64,000 bases of DNA from Candidatus Caenarcanales bacterium (GCA_030065015.1 JASJDU010000003.1:1-64000); one strand, 5' to 3'; positions 35,886 through 48,194 are shown, counted from the stretch's first letter. Program-made: numbers and translations. The notes: generated by a model from the sequence alone, not told the origin.

Positions 35886-36248
35886 TCAACTTTGAACCCA
35901 CTTTAATGCTTCATCTTTTTCTTCAAAACTGAATGTTTTCGCTTCGATACTAGGAAAAAACTTTTCTGTAACACTAATGAACGTATTCAACCATTTTTTA
36001 TCAGAAACAACGGCTTCTTTCTCAAAATCTTTAAAATGCTTAAACTTAAACTTGATATTATCAATAAATTTTTCTGGAGGAATCATTCCCAGTTCCACAA
36101 TCTCTGCATATACCCTCAGTTTTCTTCCTTCAGCATCAATAACTTTCTTATCGACTTTTTTAACTATTTCATCAAATTCTTGAGGGCTTATACTTCCATC
36201 CATTTTGAATCCTAATACATTATCGGAAACATCAAATAGTTCAATCAT
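35886..36248 (-). CDS. SpoIIAA-like (STAS/SEC14-type) protein
   Basis: A 120-aa protein resembling the SpoIIAA-like family: an N-terminal strand-turn (MIELFDVSDNVLGFKMDGSI), the helix SPQEFDEIVKKVDK, a strand with LRVYAEI, and the late SFEEKDEALKWVQS helix, common in proteins annotated as STAS/SEC14-like. These fold like anti-sigma antagonists or small lipid-binding SEC14 domains, and the ligand is usually unknown. It stands 59 bases upstream of the GH15 gene on the same strand, so it may be co-transcribed with it. Confidence 0.78.
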   Translation of the reverse strand: MIELFDVSDNVLGFKMDGSISPQEFDEIVKKVDKKVIDAEGRKLRVYAEIVELGMIPPEKFIDNIKFKFKHFKDFEKEAVVSDKKWLNTFISVTEKFFPSIEAKTFSFEEKDEALKWVQS

Positions 36249-36399
36249 CTTGTTACCTCTCAGTCTTTAGAGTAATGTTTTTCACAAAGTTATTCAAACA
36301 CCACTAATTTAATTATTCTAACTTCCCTATAAAACTACAAGCTTAAGGACAAGAGAGCTCTGTTAAAATTTAGTAACAACTATTATTGACATTAAAATA

Positions 36400-36951
36400 A
36401 TGATTTTTGAAGTTCTTCAATTTGGAAATGAAGTTTTAAGAAAGCCTTGTAAAGAAGTAGATAAAAAAGAAATAAAAAGCAAAACCTTTAGAAAATTCAT
36501 CAACAGGATGCTTAATACTATGTACGAATATCAAGGAGTCGGACTGGCAGCACCTCAAGTTGGAAGCAACAAAAGAGTCATAACAATTGATGTTGACTGG
36601 CCCAATGGGAAAGAGAACCCCATGGTTTTTATAAATCCTCAAATAGTTTATTCAGAAGGAGAAATCGAAAGCGAAGAAGGTTGTCTGAGCTTTAAAGGAA
36701 GCACAATAAAAAAAGAAGGGGTACTTCTAAAAAAAGTAAAAAGATATAAAAAAATAAAAGTTAACTATAAAGATCTAGAAAACAGAAAACAAAGTATTGA
36801 AGCTGATGGAGATCTCCTATCAAGATGCTTACAACACGAGATCGACCATTTAGATGGAATTTTATTCATAGATCGTGACGAAGATTCAGCTGAAGTGCAA
36901 GAAGAACTCACAAAAAATGGATTTGAATGTAGTTTGGATAAGAATATCTAA
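36400..36951 (+). CDS. def: peptide deformylase
   Basis: Removes the formyl group from nascent proteins. All three motifs are intact: GVGLAAPQVG (47-56), EEGCLSFKG with metal ligand C95, and QHEIDHLDG with H146, E147 and H150. At 183 aa it is standard for bacterial type I/III enzymes. fmt is not adjacent. The start ATG at 36400 has no strong ribosome site. Confidence 0.95.
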   Translation: MIFEVLQFGNEVLRKPCKEVDKKEIKSKTFRKFINRMLNTMYEYQGVGLAAPQVGSNKRVITIDVDWPNGKENPMVFINPQIVYSEGEIESEEGCLSFKGSTIKKEGVLLKKVKRYKKIKVNYKDLENRKQSIEADGDLLSRCLQHEIDHLDGILFIDRDEDSAEVQEELTKNGFECSLDKNI

Positions 36952-37011
36952 GTACAAAAAACAATTTTCTAACAAGCAAGAACAATTACTGATCTCTGAG
37001 TTGAAAAAAAA

Positions 37012-38883
37012 TCATTTATAAATATAATCAAGATCATTCACAGTTGCAGGTCTAGCCAAATCCACAGGATCTTTGTGAGGCATATTGTTTGGAGCAGCAA
37101 TTGGAATACTGGTTCTTGCTAAGTTGGGTAATTGTGTAGGAATGTAATCATATTCTCCTGGATTGGGTGAACCATCTAGAGCGAGAGGCTTAATGATTTG
37201 GCTTGAGTGACCTCCTCTAACCACTTCAGGAGCAATTACAATAATCAACTCACTATCATTTCGAGAGAAATCCTTGCTTCTGGCGAGAGCTCCTAGAACT
37301 GGTATATCCCCAATAAGAGGTACTTTACTTAGGCTATTGATGCTATTAGCATTTATCAAACCGCCTATCACCAATACTTGGCTGGGATCCATCTCAACCT
37401 GTGTATCAGCTTTCCTCGTTCTAAAAGCAGGTAAACCTGCAGCGGCAAATGGGTTAGTAGTATCCAAATCTCTAGTTTGAGCTGCAACATTCATTATCAC
37501 TGAATCACTATCAGTAATAGTAGGTAGAACATTCAAACTAATACCAAAAGTCTCAAAGGTAACCTGTTGTCCCACCGCTCCTAAGGTAGCCAAAGCTTGT
37601 TGAATAGGAATCTCTCCACCAGCCAAAAAAGTACCCGGCTCACCACTTGCAACAACCAAATTAGGTTCAGCCAAGGTTTTAACCTCTCCTCGGCTTTCCA
37701 AAGCTTGAATTGCTATTGACAATTGTTGTTTTGGAAAAAGAGAGAAAAAGGTTCCGGGACTTGCACCAGCTGATGCATTAAAGGAAACAGAAGCATTACC
37801 ATCCGTTTGTGTACCTGTAACATTAGGAAGACTGCCTCCAGCTCCTAGTCCATAAGAACCACCTCTTCCAGCATCTGGTTGCCAGGCAAAACGAGTACTA
37901 AATTCTTTACCTAAGCTCTTTGTAACCTCATAGAAGCGTATCATTACGGATATTTGAGGTCTATCAGCTACCTCCAAGAAGCTCATAATTGTACCGGTTC
38001 CATTAGTAATAATCGATCCGTTACCAAGGTTACCTCTCAAATTAGAAGTGAAGCTCACAGGCCTCGTTAGATTTTGAGATCCACCAGCAGATGCATTATT
38101 ACTATCAGACTCGGTCAACAATTGATTAACCTGATCGACTATCATTCCCCCGTTTCTTGTGACTATTCTAATATTTGAGTCTTCACCTAAGTAAGTTGCA
38201 GTAACTGTCATCGCCTTAGCAATAACATCAGCACTTTTAACTTTCCCAGTTAATACAACTCTTTCAACAACTCCGCCTGGAGCATTTGGATCATTACTCG
38301 CTTGAGCAGCCGCAGGAGGAGTATTAGCCGATTGATTACTCACTACAACCGATGGTGCTGGGTCTCCAACAATTTGAGGATCAACGTTATAAGAAGTCGT
38401 ATAAGCACCATTTGAATTCGGAGCTTGAGTGAGAGCTTCTAATCTAGTTGAAGGAACAATTATGTAGTCAATAGTTATATTGGGATCAATCAATTTGAGA
38501 CTAGCAATCAAATCTGATATGTCCCTTTTAACCGTTATATCAAATCTACTAGGCCTGACTGATGAATCTTTACCTTCCCATATTAAAAGAGAAGTTCGGC
38601 CAACTTTACGCCCCATTACTAAAGCGGTTGTATCACTCAGAACTTTAACACTCGCAACTGATGGATCTGTAACTGCTACTCTTTTAATTGGCTTATTGGA
38701 AACAACAACTTCACTGGTTCCAACTTTTACGTCCTTACGTGCAATTCCACTCTGATACGCAGTACCTTTCAAAAAAACTGTTTCAGATTTTCCAGAAAGA
38801 GGTATCCCAAGATTCAATAATGCGATAACCGATAACGCGGCTATAGCTTTTTTATAATTTGTCTTTAATGTATTAGAAAACAT
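37012..38883 (-). CDS. Flp/Tad-type pilus secretin (CpaC/RcpA-like)
   Basis: Outer-membrane secretin, the gate for pilus or substrate passage. From ATG 38883 it has a normal signal peptide (KKAIAALSVIALLNLGIPL); an upstream ATG at 38919 adds 12 residues. Next come an N-terminal pilus domain (KVGTSEVVVSNKPIKRVAVTDPSVASV), a Ser/Asn/Pro-rich spacer (about 175-210) inside a BON-like region (VERVVLTGKVKSADVI), and the secretin C-domain with EPNLVVASGEPGTFLAGGEIPI and VLVIGGLI. It belongs with cpaB and the 192-aa protein upstream. No ATPase or tadB/C genes are near. Confidence 0.88.
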   Translation of the reverse strand: MFSNTLKTNYKKAIAALSVIALLNLGIPLSGKSETVFLKGTAYQSGIARKDVKVGTSEVVVSNKPIKRVAVTDPSVASVKVLSDTTALVMGRKVGRTSLLIWEGKDSSVRPSRFDITVKRDISDLIASLKLIDPNITIDYIIVPSTRLEALTQAPNSNGAYTTSYNVDPQIVGDPAPSVVVSNQSANTPPAAAQASNDPNAPGGVVERVVLTGKVKSADVIAKAMTVTATYLGEDSNIRIVTRNGGMIVDQVNQLLTESDSNNASAGGSQNLTRPVSFTSNLRGNLGNGSIITNGTGTIMSFLEVADRPQISVMIRFYEVTKSLGKEFSTRFAWQPDAGRGGSYGLGAGGSLPNVTGTQTDGNASVSFNASAGASPGTFFSLFPKQQLSIAIQALESRGEVKTLAEPNLVVASGEPGTFLAGGEIPIQQALATLGAVGQQVTFETFGISLNVLPTITDSDSVIMNVAAQTRDLDTTNPFAAAGLPAFRTRKADTQVEMDPSQVLVIGGLINANSINSLSKVPLIGDIPVLGALARSKDFSRNDSELIIVIAPEVVRGGHSSQIIKPLALDGSPNPGEYDYIPTQLPNLARTSIPIAAPNNMPHKDPVDLARPATVNDLDYIYK

Positions 38884-38950
38884 CGACCCACCGTTTTCCT
38901 TTTGAATTTGATAGTTCATATTAAGTTTAAATATTATCCCTTTTAATAAA

Positions 38951-39529
38951 TTAAATACAGCCTGGAGACAAACAAGGCTCTGGCATATCAGTGCTTGGAC
39001 CAGAAACTCTTGCGTAACTACTATTACCTATTTTTTCTGACGGATTACCCAGATAAATAAGTTCCGAGAAATCGCCATTTAGTACTTCCATTGTAGGAGT
39101 AGAAGTTAAATAAGGTGGCTTTGGAAGACCAACTACTACTTCGCTACCTATAACTTTAGAAGGGGTTCCCGGTTTTGAGTTTTCCTCAGCAGGAAACCAT
39201 ACATACAAATTAGTACGCCCAGGATTCCTCCCTATAATTTCAACTTGATTCGGGGTAATCATAAGAACATAAGCAATTCCAGGGTTACTTAAAGCAACTC
39301 TTTCTGGCTTTGATGGAAGTTTTATTAAAGTGGATTGACCAACGTTCACTTCCATTCTTTGAGTGACTGGAACAGTAGCACCAATTCCAAAAGATTGAGC
39401 GGGAGATATATTAAAGATAAAAAGTAGCGCTGTAAATATTGTAATAATTAATTTTCTTTTCAAACTTTGCATTTCTTTTATTTCACCATTCAAATTATGA
39501 TCACTAACCATGAACTCATCATATGACAT
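38951..39529 (-). CDS. stand-alone pilus-assembly N-terminal domain protein (CpaC N-domain-like)
   Basis: A 192-aa exported protein. After a leader (hydrophobic about 27-42) it contains MEVNVGQSTLIKLPSKPERVALSNPGIAYV and EIIGRNPGRTNLYVW in pieces, the same domain found at the N-terminus of the neighbouring secretin. The C-terminal 60 residues are Pro/Ser-rich and end with two cysteines. The start ATG follows the cpaB stop by two bases; an ATG at residue 20 would give a more typical signal peptide. It probably works beside the secretin as an extra periplasmic ring domain. Confidence 0.75.
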   Translation of the reverse strand: MSYDEFMVSDHNLNGEIKEMQSLKRKLIITIFTALLFIFNISPAQSFGIGATVPVTQRMEVNVGQSTLIKLPSKPERVALSNPGIAYVLMITPNQVEIIGRNPGRTNLYVWFPAEENSKPGTPSKVIGSEVVVGLPKPPYLTSTPTMEVLNGDFSELIYLGNPSEKIGNSSYARVSGPSTDMPEPCLSPGCI

Positions 39530-39531
39530 TA

Positions 39532-40365
39532 CTATTCATTACCCCTTGCAATCAACTCAGAACCAACTTCTGCAGTAAGTTCTTTTTCAACTCTTTCAAT
39601 TCCCATCCACTCTTGAAATAGACTCACTTGGCTAGGTGGTGGTTCCTGATTAGGTCCATCGAGTAATTTTACTTGCCCGCTATCTCGATAAGCCAAGATT
39701 CTTTGAGCGTCAGATGGTGACACAGCTAAAGTTACATCAATTTGAGCCTCACCCTGCGTCTGAATATTCGAAGCAACACTATCGTATCTACGTACATCTA
39801 AAATCCTGGCTCTTTTAGACAAAGAATTTGTAATTCTATTACCAGACGCTGTTGTAAAGATCCTAAAGGCACTCACTATTTGACCTTTTCTTAAGAAAGA
39901 GTCTTTTGCATCCTGTCCCCTTAAAGTTACAGTTACTTCCCGCTCTCCTTCATTAGGAAACAATCTCTCTTCAGCAACACCAAGATAATTACGTAAAACA
40001 GTTTGATTTTGTGCTACGGGAACAACTAAGGTTCCACCAATTAAACTCGGATCGGAAGCATCTCTATAAGCACCGGGTTCAACAGAATCAACTTTAACTT
40101 GTCTTATTGTAATATCTTGCGGTGTTAGTTTATGGCCTTGCTGCAAGTCAACTGCAGCAACAACAATACCAACAGTTCTGTTTGCTTCAGCCAACTCAAC
40201 TTGTCTCTGATGATTCAAATAAACAATAAAAATACCCATTGCTAAAACAACAAAACCAATTACGGCTAATATCCCCATAGCAGAGCCAGTCCGTACTCCA
40301 CCACCTCCAGCTCTAGAGGTTCTATTTGTTACTCTTGATGTCCTACGTGTTGTACCTGATGCCAT
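39532..40365 (-). CDS. cpaB: Flp pilus assembly protein CpaB/RcpC
   Basis: CpaB of 277 aa: a basic N-terminus, one membrane segment (about 31-49, MGILAVIGFVVLAMGIFIVYL), then a SAF domain (VGIVVAAVDLQQGHKLTPQDI) and the RcpC-like region (TVTLRGQDAKDSFLRKGQIV, ending with SGQVKLLDGP). It helps assemble the Flp/Tad pilus secretion complex in the periplasm. First gene of a three-gene unit with the N-domain protein and secretin, spaced by two and about 30-65 bases. Confidence 0.88.
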   Translation of the reverse strand: MASGTTRRTSRVTNRTSRAGGGGVRTGSAMGILAVIGFVVLAMGIFIVYLNHQRQVELAEANRTVGIVVAAVDLQQGHKLTPQDITIRQVKVDSVEPGAYRDASDPSLIGGTLVVPVAQNQTVLRNYLGVAEERLFPNEGEREVTVTLRGQDAKDSFLRKGQIVSAFRIFTTASGNRITNSLSKRARILDVRRYDSVASNIQTQGEAQIDVTLAVSPSDAQRILAYRDSGQVKLLDGPNQEPPPSQVSLFQEWMGIERVEKELTAEVGSELIARGNE

Positions 40366-40505
40366 TTTTAAAATTCAAACTACTAATATAAAAATTCACT
40401 TAATTAGGGGATGATTAACAAAATATTTGTAAAACATTTAAATAAATCGATTAATTTTGATTAATTAATGGTCTATGTAGATGAGTAAAGCATAATTTGT
40501 AGTAT

Positions 40506-40539
40506 CAACTTAGCTTCATAAAGCCTAGGAACTAAGTTG
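40506..40539. terminator. hairpin downstream of ligA
   Basis: CAACTTAG and CTAAGTTG form an 8-bp stem (40506-40513, 40532-40539) with a smaller inner CTT/AAG pairing, 11 bases after the ligA stop on the minus strand. No T-run follows, so it may pause or stabilise rather than terminate. Confidence 0.4.
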
Positions 40540-40549
40540 GTAGTTCATA

Positions 40550-42586
40550 TTATTCTTCATTGAGCATCTTCCTCAAATCTTGCAAAGAAATAATTTTAGT
40601 TTGAAACTTCTTAGCTTTTTCTAGCTTTGACCCTGGTTCTTCACCTAAAATCAGATAATTTGTCTTCTTTGAAACACTGCTTGATACCTTTCCACCCATT
40701 TTTAAAATCATTTCTTCAATACCACTTCTTGGTATCTCAAACATCCCAGTAATAACAAAAGTTTGACCCAAAAGGGGCTTCTTTGAAAATTCATTTTCTT
40801 GAACAGATTCCATTTTTAAGCCATAAGACTTCAATCTCTCTAACAACATCCTATTTTCTTCATTTCGAAAGAATGACTCAATTTCTTCAGCTATAGCATC
40901 TCCAACACCATCAATCCCAATCAATTCAGTCTTTGTTACATTCATCAATTCATCGGTAGAAGAATAATGCTTAGCAATGATTTTGGCAGTATTTGCTCCT
41001 ACGTGCTTAATTCCAAGACCAAAGATTACTCTATCCAAAGGCATGGATTTACTCTCTTGAATGGAGGACAAAAGGTTATCAACAGATTTATCTTTAAATC
41101 CTTCTAGTTCAAGTAAATTTTCAGCTTTCAGTAAATAGATATCTGCGAACTCATTTATTAAATTCTTCTGTACTAATTGAGCAATTATAGATTCCCCGAG
41201 ACCTTTAATATCCATCGCAGACTTTGAAGCCCAATGCTCAATTCTTCGATGAATTTGCGCTGGACAAGTTTGAGAATTAGGACACCTAATTGCAACTTCC
41301 GATTCAACTTTCACAACTTTGGTTCCGCAACTAGGGCAAGTTTCCGGGAAATGAAAGGGTAGAGACTCTTCTCCTCTTTTTTCTTTTTTTGCAACCGAAA
41401 CTACTTCAGGAATAATTTCCCCAGCCTTACGGACAATAACATAATCACCAATTCTCACATCCAGTTCTTGGATCAAGTCAGCGTTATGAAGAGAGGCTCG
41501 CTTAACGATTGTTCCAGCCAACAAGACTGGCTTAAGTTCCGCAACTGGAGTGAGAGTACCAAGTCTCCCAACTTCGACAGTGATATTTTCTACTATTGTT
41601 TCAGCTTCTTCTGCTGCAAATTTATAAGCAATAGCCCAGCGTGGATATTTTGAAGTAGAGCCGACAGATTCTTGTAAGCTCAAATCATTCACCTTAACTA
41701 CAACACCATCAGTAGGATAATCTAGATCTTTCTTATCATTATTTGCTTTTTCACAGAATCTCTTAACTTCATCAATTCCAGAACAAATCTCACTTAATGG
41801 ATTAACGGTAAATCCCTCTCGCTTTAGAAACTGAAGGTTATCCCAATGAGTTCTTAACTCTTTCAAACCCAAAGCTTGATAAGTAAATAAACTTAACTTT
41901 CTTTCGGCACAAAGCTTTGGATCTAAAAGCTTCAGTGAACCTGCAGTTGCATTTCTGGGGTTGGCCAAGCCTTCTAAAGTTTTAAAAGTTGAAAATGTCA
42001 TTAACACTTCACCTCGAACTTCGAAAGAACCCTTATATTCAACTTTTTGGGGAAGAGAATTTATTGTTCTAACGTTCTCAGTTACATCCTCTCCTGTTAA
42101 ACCATCACCTCTGGTAATCGCCTTAATAAATTGTCCATTTTCATAAAGCAAACTAATTGAAACACCATCTATTTTCAGCTCTGCTACAAATTCCAAGGAA
42201 CTGCTTTTTGAATTATTTGGAAAACTTTCTTTTTCTGAATTATTATGATCTTCATCTCCCAATGAGATATTTTTCTCTAATCTTTTAAACCATAAATCTA
42301 GCTCATCATTTCCAAAAGCATTTTCCAAACTCAACATTGGAACACTATGTTTGACTTTCTCAAAAGAACTTTGAACTAAGGGTGCTCCGACCTTTTTAGT
42401 TGGACTATCTGGAGATACAAATTCAGGGTATTTTCTTTCCAGAGTTTTTAGCTCTAAATAATATGCATCATAAAGTTCGTCTGAAACATCAGATTGACCG
42501 AGTGAGTAATATTTAGTATTCCACTGACTAATATTTTTTCGTAAAAGATCTATTCTTGCTTTTGCTTTCTTTTTTTGTTCGTCCAC
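40550..42586 (-). CDS. ligA: NAD-dependent DNA ligase LigA
   Basis: Joins nicked DNA in replication and repair. The 678-aa protein starts at a GTG. The order is domain Ia, adenylation domain with active-site lysine in AELKIDG (K138), OB fold, zinc finger (CPSC ... CPNSQTC, four cysteines), helix-hairpin-helix repeats (IDGVGDAIAEEI) and a C-terminal BRCT domain (GQTFVITGMFE). A hydrophilic insertion of about 20 residues, rich in Asp, Asn, Ser and Glu, sits just before the active lysine (about 109-130) and is not usual. Confidence 0.95.
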   Translation of the reverse strand: MDEQKKKAKARIDLLRKNISQWNTKYYSLGQSDVSDELYDAYYLELKTLERKYPEFVSPDSPTKKVGAPLVQSSFEKVKHSVPMLSLENAFGNDELDLWFKRLEKNISLGDEDHNNSEKESFPNNSKSSSLEFVAELKIDGVSISLLYENGQFIKAITRGDGLTGEDVTENVRTINSLPQKVEYKGSFEVRGEVLMTFSTFKTLEGLANPRNATAGSLKLLDPKLCAERKLSLFTYQALGLKELRTHWDNLQFLKREGFTVNPLSEICSGIDEVKRFCEKANNDKKDLDYPTDGVVVKVNDLSLQESVGSTSKYPRWAIAYKFAAEEAETIVENITVEVGRLGTLTPVAELKPVLLAGTIVKRASLHNADLIQELDVRIGDYVIVRKAGEIIPEVVSVAKKEKRGEESLPFHFPETCPSCGTKVVKVESEVAIRCPNSQTCPAQIHRRIEHWASKSAMDIKGLGESIIAQLVQKNLINEFADIYLLKAENLLELEGFKDKSVDNLLSSIQESKSMPLDRVIFGLGIKHVGANTAKIIAKHYSSTDELMNVTKTELIGIDGVGDAIAEEIESFFRNEENRMLLERLKSYGLKMESVQENEFSKKPLLGQTFVITGMFEIPRSGIEEMILKMGGKVSSSVSKKTNYLILGEEPGSKLEKAKKFQTKIISLQDLRKMLNEE

Positions 42587-42812
42587 AATATATATTTATG
42601 CGTCAAGGCAAATACATCTTGAGCAGTTCACTAAGCATAACTATCAAGCATTATTGAAATTTGAACTCCAAATAAAACACATGATTAATTGATTTTAAAT
42701 AACCAGCTTTTATCGAAATTAGTTGAGAAAATTCATTCTATTATTATTTATGATTTATGTCTAATTTGTTTAATCATATGATCCACCTAAATATAGTGGG
42801 CAGACTTAAAAT

Positions 42813-43592
42813 TTAAATATTCAAGCTGCAACCAGCCTTAAAATTTCTTGCATTGTTAATAGCGGATTTAATTGAAGCTTTTGCTGATTTATCATTAAAT
42901 AAGTTTGCTTTCAACCAATCTTGTGCAAAACCAATTGATGGTGTAGCCGTCACCAAAACACTAACTAGAACAATTGAACCTAACGCTTGTCTAATAATGA
43001 GTCCATTTTTCTTAAAGAAACTAATTTGGTTCAAGAGTTTATTGCCAAACAATCCAATAATCAACATAGGCAATGCAACACCTAAGGAGAAACTCAAAAT
43101 CATTAGAGTGCTTTTCAAAACGGAAACTTGAGAAGCAACTTGGGTGAATGCAACACCTAAAATTGGTCCAATACATGGAGTCCAAATCAACCCTAAGCAA
43201 GCACCGACTAAAAGACCACTCCAAAAGCTATTGGTAGAGCCATTATCAAAGTATGCAATTAATTTATTACCAAGTTTCGCAATTGGAGCGGAAAGCTCAT
43301 CAAACTTACTAGCAAAACTGGAAAAAATCATAAATAATGCGAATAAGAAAATAATTGCTGCTGCACCAAGTCTCATTACTTGAGGTGGTAAACCCAAAAT
43401 ACTGAGAGCCTTGCCAAGAAAAAGGCTAAAAATTATAAAAGAACTTATTAAGCCAACAATTACTCCAACTGGCCTCAACTTACCACCATCCAAAGAAGTT
43501 GATAAAACAATTGGCAATATTGAAAGAATACAAGGTGAAAGAACTAATAAAAAGCCTTCTATAAATGATGTACCTAAGTCAAAGTAATTCAT
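42813..43592 (-). CDS. ccdA: CcdA-like (DsbD transmembrane) thiol transporter
   Basis: Inner-membrane protein of 259 aa with six hydrophobic segments that moves reducing equivalents from thioredoxin to periplasmic thiols, for cytochrome c maturation or disulfide repair. The first cysteine lies in LSPCILSILPIV and the second in IWTPCIGPILGV, the conserved redox pair. An unusual C-terminal extension of about 40 residues (AQDWLKANLFNDKSAKASIK) ends with a single cysteine. No cytochrome c gene is adjacent. Confidence 0.85.
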   Translation of the reverse strand: MNYFDLGTSFIEGFLLVLSPCILSILPIVLSTSLDGGKLRPVGVIVGLISSFIIFSLFLGKALSILGLPPQVMRLGAAAIIFLFALFMIFSSFASKFDELSAPIAKLGNKLIAYFDNGSTNSFWSGLLVGACLGLIWTPCIGPILGVAFTQVASQVSVLKSTLMILSFSLGVALPMLIIGLFGNKLLNQISFFKKNGLIIRQALGSIVLVSVLVTATPSIGFAQDWLKANLFNDKSAKASIKSAINNARNFKAGCSLNI

Positions 43593-43901
43593 ATGGTTCT
43601 CTCACAAATAGCTATGGATAATGTACTCAGGACATAAAGGATTTCAAAGTGATTATACTTCTACTAATTATGATTTGCCCAGATAGAACACAATTTTAGA
43701 AAATTCAATCCCTTTAAGTAAATCCACAAAGAGAACCCTTTATATAGTAAGTTCTCTCAACAAAAAACTTACAAAGGCTTAACTTGTTTTTCAGAGCTTC
43801 AATCTTCTAAATAGCCTATACATCAATTTAATAGTATTATTGTGTGAAGAATTTTATTGCGGATCCAACCTTTTCATGAGTATTTTGTAGACTCTTTGAC
43901 A

Positions 43902-44471
43902 ATGAAAAATAAATTTAAAAGAAATTATTTTTTTATATTCATCTGTGTTTTTCTCCAACTTTCACACATAATAAATCATCCCGCCTTAAGTGAGCCCAAG
44001 TTAAAATGCAAAAGTATTACTGAATGCAAAAAATGTTTTGAACAAACGGCAAAAAGCTTTTTAGGCACCTCTTATTGTTATGGAAGCTCCAACAAAAACG
44101 GCTTCGATTGTTCAGGGCTGGTTCTAAAAATGATTGATGCTTTATTTGAAGGAGCAAATTTACCAAGAAGAAGTCAAGATATTTACTCATTTCTTTCTGA
44201 GACCGTAACTCTGTCAAATGCAAGAATGGGAGATCTGTTGTTTTTCAAAACTAGAAACACAAAATCCGTCAATCATATTGGCATTTTCTGGAAGAGTAAC
44301 GAAAAAGGCAAAAAAATCATGTATCACGCCAGCTCCTCAAGAGGAGTTGAGATGAAAGAATTGAATCAATACTGGATGAGTAGATTGATCGGTATTAAGA
44401 GATTTCCTCCATTAACCAATGCTTTAAATTCCATAAACAATTCTGAAAAAGCTATAAAAAAACAAAGATAA
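43902..44471 (+). CDS. exported NlpC/P60 cell-wall hydrolase
   Basis: Peptidoglycan endopeptidase. I start at ATG 43902 (189 aa), which gives a signal peptide (FFIFICVFLQLSHI); the frame opens at a TTG 15 codons earlier. The NlpC/P60 catalytic Cys is in NGFDCSGLVLK (C70), His in SVNHIGIFW (H125) and the third residue probably in MYHASSSRGVE. The catalytic domain is close to 130 residues with a short Lys/Asn tail. gyrB starts 125 bases downstream. Confidence 0.88.
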   Translation: MKNKFKRNYFFIFICVFLQLSHIINHPALSEPKLKCKSITECKKCFEQTAKSFLGTSYCYGSSNKNGFDCSGLVLKMIDALFEGANLPRRSQDIYSFLSETVTLSNARMGDLLFFKTRNTKSVNHIGIFWKSNEKGKKIMYHASSSRGVEMKELNQYWMSRLIGIKRFPPLTNALNSINNSEKAIKKQR

Positions 44472-44575
44472 AGATAAAGAAATATAGATTTCTTATTAAT
44501 GGCTGAACATAGTTAAGCTGGAGGGTCTTCAGACATTAAACAGCCAAAATTGCTAAAATAGCTTGAATACTATAG

Positions 44576-46829
<2,254 letters not shown>

Positions 46830-47090
46830 TCTTATTTACTTTCTGATTAAATCGTATTGAATAAAACCAGCTACATTAATACACATTCACAAAGTCATCG
46901 TACGTAATATCAAAGTTAAACACAACATCAAAAGTTAAATGCAATCATGAATAAAAAGATGAAAAAAAGTTAAATGGAAACGGGTGCTCAAATAAACCAA
47001 TTTGGAGTGATACACAATAAAAGCTCTTCAGAGATATTGGTTTTTTATCTCAATTTTTATCAGAATGTTACATTTCGCTCTTGAATTTGC

Positions 47091-48121
47091 GTGACTTTGC
47101 ATATTAAATGTCATAGTACATATTCACCTTCACTCGAAATTATTTTGAAGTTACCTCCAAGCACGTCTTTCACTCGACATGTAAAAAAACCTTTCAAATG
47201 TCTGACTAAAGGGCCAGCAAAAACTGTTAAAGCATTTCGAGAGTCTCCAGGCATTAAAGGTTATTTAGAAGGAAGAAGGCAAAAGCGATTGAGAGGAATC
47301 TTCCAATTGTTCAGGAAATGGGCTCAAGTAATACGCCTATTCAAACTGAAGTTATTCAGTCAATCAAAGAACATGGATATTGGGTTGGAAATGTTTCTCA
47401 GCTATGGGGAACCAAATCTATAAAGCTTTTAGAACGGTGTGATATTTTGCTTAAACCTCTTAAAGAAGAACTCAAAAAATCCAGATTAAATAATTTAGTT
47501 GGAAATGCTGGATTAATATCTCGTGAAAATGAAAATCGGATTATCTATCAAGCTGGTTTAGAACAAAGTATTTTAGAAATTGCGCATCAAATATTAGGCA
47601 TAGAGCCAGGATATGATGGTGCTGAATTGAGAATAAGTAAGGCAGCTCCTGAAGGAGAAAAACGTGACAATTCAGGGACAAAGACAAGGCATTTTGATAT
47701 TGAGGAAGGTGGACAAGGCCATTCAACGTTGAAGATAATTGTGTATCTGAATGATGTTGGTATAAACAATGGTCCTTTCACATTTATCAATGAAGATGGT
47801 TCAGAGAAACCGATAACAGGTGAGAAAGAAACCGTTATTTTTGCCAATACAGGAAAGTATGAACATTATGGGGCCCCACTAATTAATGGAATCCGTGAGA
47901 CTTTACAATTATCCATTCATACAAATTCTCCTTATGCTGAATTCTGTGTAATTTATCTTCACTCTTTGCGACTTGTCAGGAGAATGACAATTGGTTTAAC
48001 AGACTATCAAAAAAGAGTGGCAAGTTGGAGAAGGAGATTTCCTTATCTATTTATTCCAGTCATGTATCATATTCCTTTTACAAACTTTCGACCCGGTTCC
48101 TGGACAAACCGAAAGAGATGA
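47091..48121 (+). pseudogene. 2OG-Fe(II)/phytanoyl-CoA-type dioxygenase, frameshifted
   Basis: The downstream part (open from 47258, first ATG at 47318) carries an Fe(II)/2-oxoglutarate fold: HFD metal ligands (H125, D127 counted from 47318), LNDVGINNGPFTFI, distal His in KYEHYG (H183) and Arg in GIRETLQLS (R193). The upstream frame from a GTG at 47091 encodes KTVKAFRESPGIKGYLEGRRQ. It runs naturally into the other frame (KAIERNLPIVQEM) if one base is added near the AAAA at 47281-47284. So one gene was split by a one-base loss, or is a sequencing artefact. The active-site half is intact and could still be translated alone. Confidence 0.7.
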
Positions 48122-48194
48122 GTTGAAAATGATTCTAATTTTTTGCTAGATTGAGATGTTAGTTAGAAACAACTTATGATAGAATCCAATAATA

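Noticed and set aside
47091-47423. Independent 110-aa gene
   Set aside because: Its C-terminal third loses protein-like character exactly where the other frame becomes oxygenase-like; better explained as the 5' part of a frameshifted gene.
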